A stretch of 32,460 nt of DNA from Spirochaeta lutea (GTDB taxonomy: Bacteria; Spirochaetota; Spirochaetia; DSM-27196; Salinispiraceae), in assembly GCF_000758165.1 (NCBI RefSeq), contig NZ_JNUP01000067.1:45186-77645 (forward strand). The letters are read 5' to 3'. Of this stretch, positions 31,501 to 32,460 are shown in pieces. The stretch's first letter is position 1; the number at the start of each line of letters is the position of its first letter. The position numbers were made by a program, and so were the translations under genes. Under the pieces are notes generated by a model. The model ran no database searches. It saw only the letters and a list, made by a program, of their open reading frames with translations, and was not told where the DNA came from.

Positions 31501-32460
31501 TCCGACGGATCAGTAACCGGTGGATCTGAGTATACTTTTTTACACACCCCCTACATCTTTCCGGGGAAATACTTTGAGGCACCCTTCAGCGGCCTGTCGG
31601 CCTTCTTCGAGCTGGATGTGAACCTTGAACCCCTCTTCTACACCTTCGATGAGGGTAGCCAAACCTGGATCCAAGAAACCGGGACCTTTGATCCTGCCAA
31701 GAGCTACTACACCCGGATGCCCGACGCAAGTTTCGGGGGAGCCCTAACCTATGGTGACTTTGTAGATCCGTCCCTACCTGAAGGCAGTCAGTACGTTGTT
31801 CAAGAAAACGGAAAGATCCGGATCTATTCCTGGAGCTCGGATTCTTCAACTGGGAACAGTATGACCCCCCAGGGTGAAGAGTTTAAAGTCGGCATAGATC
31901 GTTACCGATCCACGGGCAGCTACTTCCTCTCCCCGAGAACGCTCCCCCAACGGGTAGTTCTCGCCGGATTTGATGACTCCGGACGCTTCACCGATCTAGC
32001 TGCCTACCTATCCCTCTCCGGACTCGACGGATATGCAGGCGGGCGGTATGAGATACTCAACAGCTCCAACTACAGTATTAATGACGCCATGGGGATGATT
32101 GAGAACGGCCAGGCAGAGCTGGTGGTAATTCCCCGGGGTCAGAACACCGCTACAATCCGGTATCAATGGGAGATATTCAATTCTGAAACGCCGATTGAAG
32201 TAGAGCATACCATCGCAACTACAGAACTAGGTACGGAGTACAGTTTCGATCCTTCGGTCGTATGGAAAATTTCAACATCCACGGCTTGGGTCCCCGATCT
32301 GGGAACCACCACCCCCTACTTCAGCGGGTCTCCCTCGAGTATTCAGCCCTACATGAACACCTTGTTGACCTCTGATACGGGCTACTGGGGGGAACTACCC
32401 GTACAGTGGGACGATCTGGATATGTCATTGCCCGCCGAGGCCATTACCCTGGTACTGCCC
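28543..32460 (+). CDS. Very large surface/outer-membrane lipoprotein, incomplete at right edge
   Basis: At least 1306 residues, open to the window end. It starts at ATG 28543 after AAGGAG. A hydrophobic signal ends in LVFTAC (lipobox, Cys near 25), then a Pro/Asp/Glu/Thr-rich tether (PLEPFPEPDPTEDPTENPTE). Residues about 45-435 are Ala/Ser/Thr-rich, probably helical, with repeated ISE, AVSK and ASG runs. Residues about 442-535 look like a PKD/Ig-like domain (APTVSITPP, ISDVDGNDLQVRWS, YTLQLMVTDG). DLDGDGVVDFEE (about 660-671) is an EF-hand-type calcium loop. From about 880 onward the chain is rich in Tyr, Ser, Gly and Trp, with short beta-like repeats such as FYTFDEGSQTWIQETGTFDPAKSYYT. No enzyme motif is recognised; adhesion or an envelope structural role is inference. 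It is divergent from the LolA-like gene. Confidence 0.85.
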   Translation, partial: MNRRTSVVLSFLFIALALVFTACPLEPFPEPDPTEDPTENPTEPSLTAYQAQVVKTLTQNLTPTLTEAQVSVLSEAGQAALLSEDLSGSNDPDLVIPTALDAILGSQGLGSNSLGAGQSAIEAAHGIIAENSMVAAALEPSNFLGNRIGSRSAAAVRPPMRAITGDLNNLFKEIAKKVHASLNTLPLDDAAEERAAAQASDGMVTILGDNGLALNTAQMQEVVENLAQGMLEGIAAISNNASPGQVQKLIKQTVRAASAAVGSIDNSDLETDGKQNGLLVKAISRGASRGNQNFTGVPTDSVTSEIAKGAASGSAAISRAGGRQNILISTQEIIGQVASGISEVMANTSTTAQTILKTTIAAVATVIAEEPGAIGESLSDISQTVSTKVSEAVSKVINVPVTDLVEAAKTALKEADPTINTDSLDTLLVESVNSGVALAQNHAPTVSITPPSAQFITGETVSVSATISDVDGNDLQVRWSLTAYPGVVPPVLSYPDGGSVSFLATKEGTYTLQLMVTDGMADPVYASTSFSVAEDPNPSPLDETGIDQAWDSIIGHLRYNVSGESQDTWVFPDIAAALSELDSLLITNPEVGKAAALKALLTLTTVFVDPNTQELLEQFGVQNYPTTMAGLTGYVKTVVFEAATMANPITGFAIDGQSDLDGDGVVDFEEQFIAFLKNARSNSMPTAAVSSLSKALGTTLAAVTETLDSFSTDQLADNPAYTIAISYDWVFATADEALNSGWPSMDGQTPMDFVLGIPELQLLQAQLEILNSMVTMTRAYRLGINRSAYQAYLDYFRAEQEQFILPEGSQAPDPYDYLDSIGQSPFTAESFTLSSTGLADLALAKNLLVSAFQKVESAMAALAQRSSADGDAYTVQPDSVFLSMIDSTYTPQDFTNMFTSHSILGKKVAASLVNPDTGLAVPAELFTSFEDYSWKSQDWETGEYYTSESTVYSLPRGETAAYSYYADESNWPTAPEWATSTGTFYDSDGSVTGGSEYTFLHTPYIFPGKYFEAPFSGLSAFFELDVNLEPLFYTFDEGSQTWIQETGTFDPAKSYYTRMPDASFGGALTYGDFVDPSLPEGSQYVVQENGKIRIYSWSSDSSTGNSMTPQGEEFKVGIDRYRSTGSYFLSPRTLPQRVVLAGFDDSGRFTDLAAYLSLSGLDGYAGGRYEILNSSNYSINDAMGMIENGQAELVVIPRGQNTATIRYQWEIFNSETPIEVEHTIATTELGTEYSFDPSVVWKISTSTAWVPDLGTTTPYFSGSPSSIQPYMNTLLTSDTGYWGELPVQWDDLDMSLPAEAITLVLP

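Overview
The window looks like a chromosomal segment of a free-living spirochaete (Spirochaetaceae). Four consecutive mevalonate-pathway genes lie in the order HMG-CoA reductase, diphosphomevalonate decarboxylase, phosphomevalonate kinase, mevalonate kinase, which as I recall it is the order of the Borrelia mevalonate cluster. The sugar ABC transporter, ROK regulator, chemotaxis receptor and large lipoprotein also fit. The taxonomic call is inference. The DNA is moderately GC-rich, densely coded, and has no tRNA, rRNA, CRISPR array or transposase gene.

Layout. 1-716 (-): open frame with carbohydrate-binding-like motifs, running off the left edge. 758-1648 (-): ferritin-like/VIT1 fusion. 1803-1862 (+): fragment of a LacI-family regulator. 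1873-4391 (-): AlkC-like DNA glycosylase and a short-chain dehydrogenase, translationally coupled. 4455-9190 (+): mevalonate genes. 9330-12456 (-): chemotaxis receptor and MATE exporter. 12624-13352 (-): glutamine amidotransferase. 13424-14581 (+): CsoR-type repressor and M14-like peptidase. 14559-16862 (-): cytosolic histidine kinase with a LacI-type sensor. 17130-18317 (+): ROK regulator. 18711-22145 (-): sugar ABC transporter (binding protein and two permeases, no ATPase). 22340-24376 (-): NarL-type two-component pair. 24574-27304 (-): three-gene ABC-2 exporter. 27723-28445 (-): LolA-like exported protein. 28543 to the right edge (+): very large lipoprotein, incomplete.

Regulation. The ABC-2 exporter leader (about 27543-27424, minus strand) carries the conserved blocks of a ykkC-family riboswitch, just downstream of a plausible promoter and followed by a hairpin that would hide the ATPase gene's Shine-Dalgarno sequence. 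The ROK gene and the sugar-binding-protein gene share a palindromic operator at their promoters, so ROK probably represses both itself and the transporter. A terminator-like hairpin between the binding-protein gene and the permeases, and a strong terminator after them, complete that operon.

Dispersed elements. Five copies of a roughly 105-bp element with terminal inverted repeats (TAGTGCGCAAAAGG...CCTTTTGCGCACTA) lie between genes, each close to the 3' end of at least one gene. They look like a MITE or ERIC-like family, flanked by TA in most copies, with a small internal hairpin whose bases differ between copies.

The AlkC, dehydrogenase and decarboxylase proteins each carry a Pro/Ala/Gly/Ser-rich insert. 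In the first two genes the inserts are encoded by direct or tandem DNA repeats.
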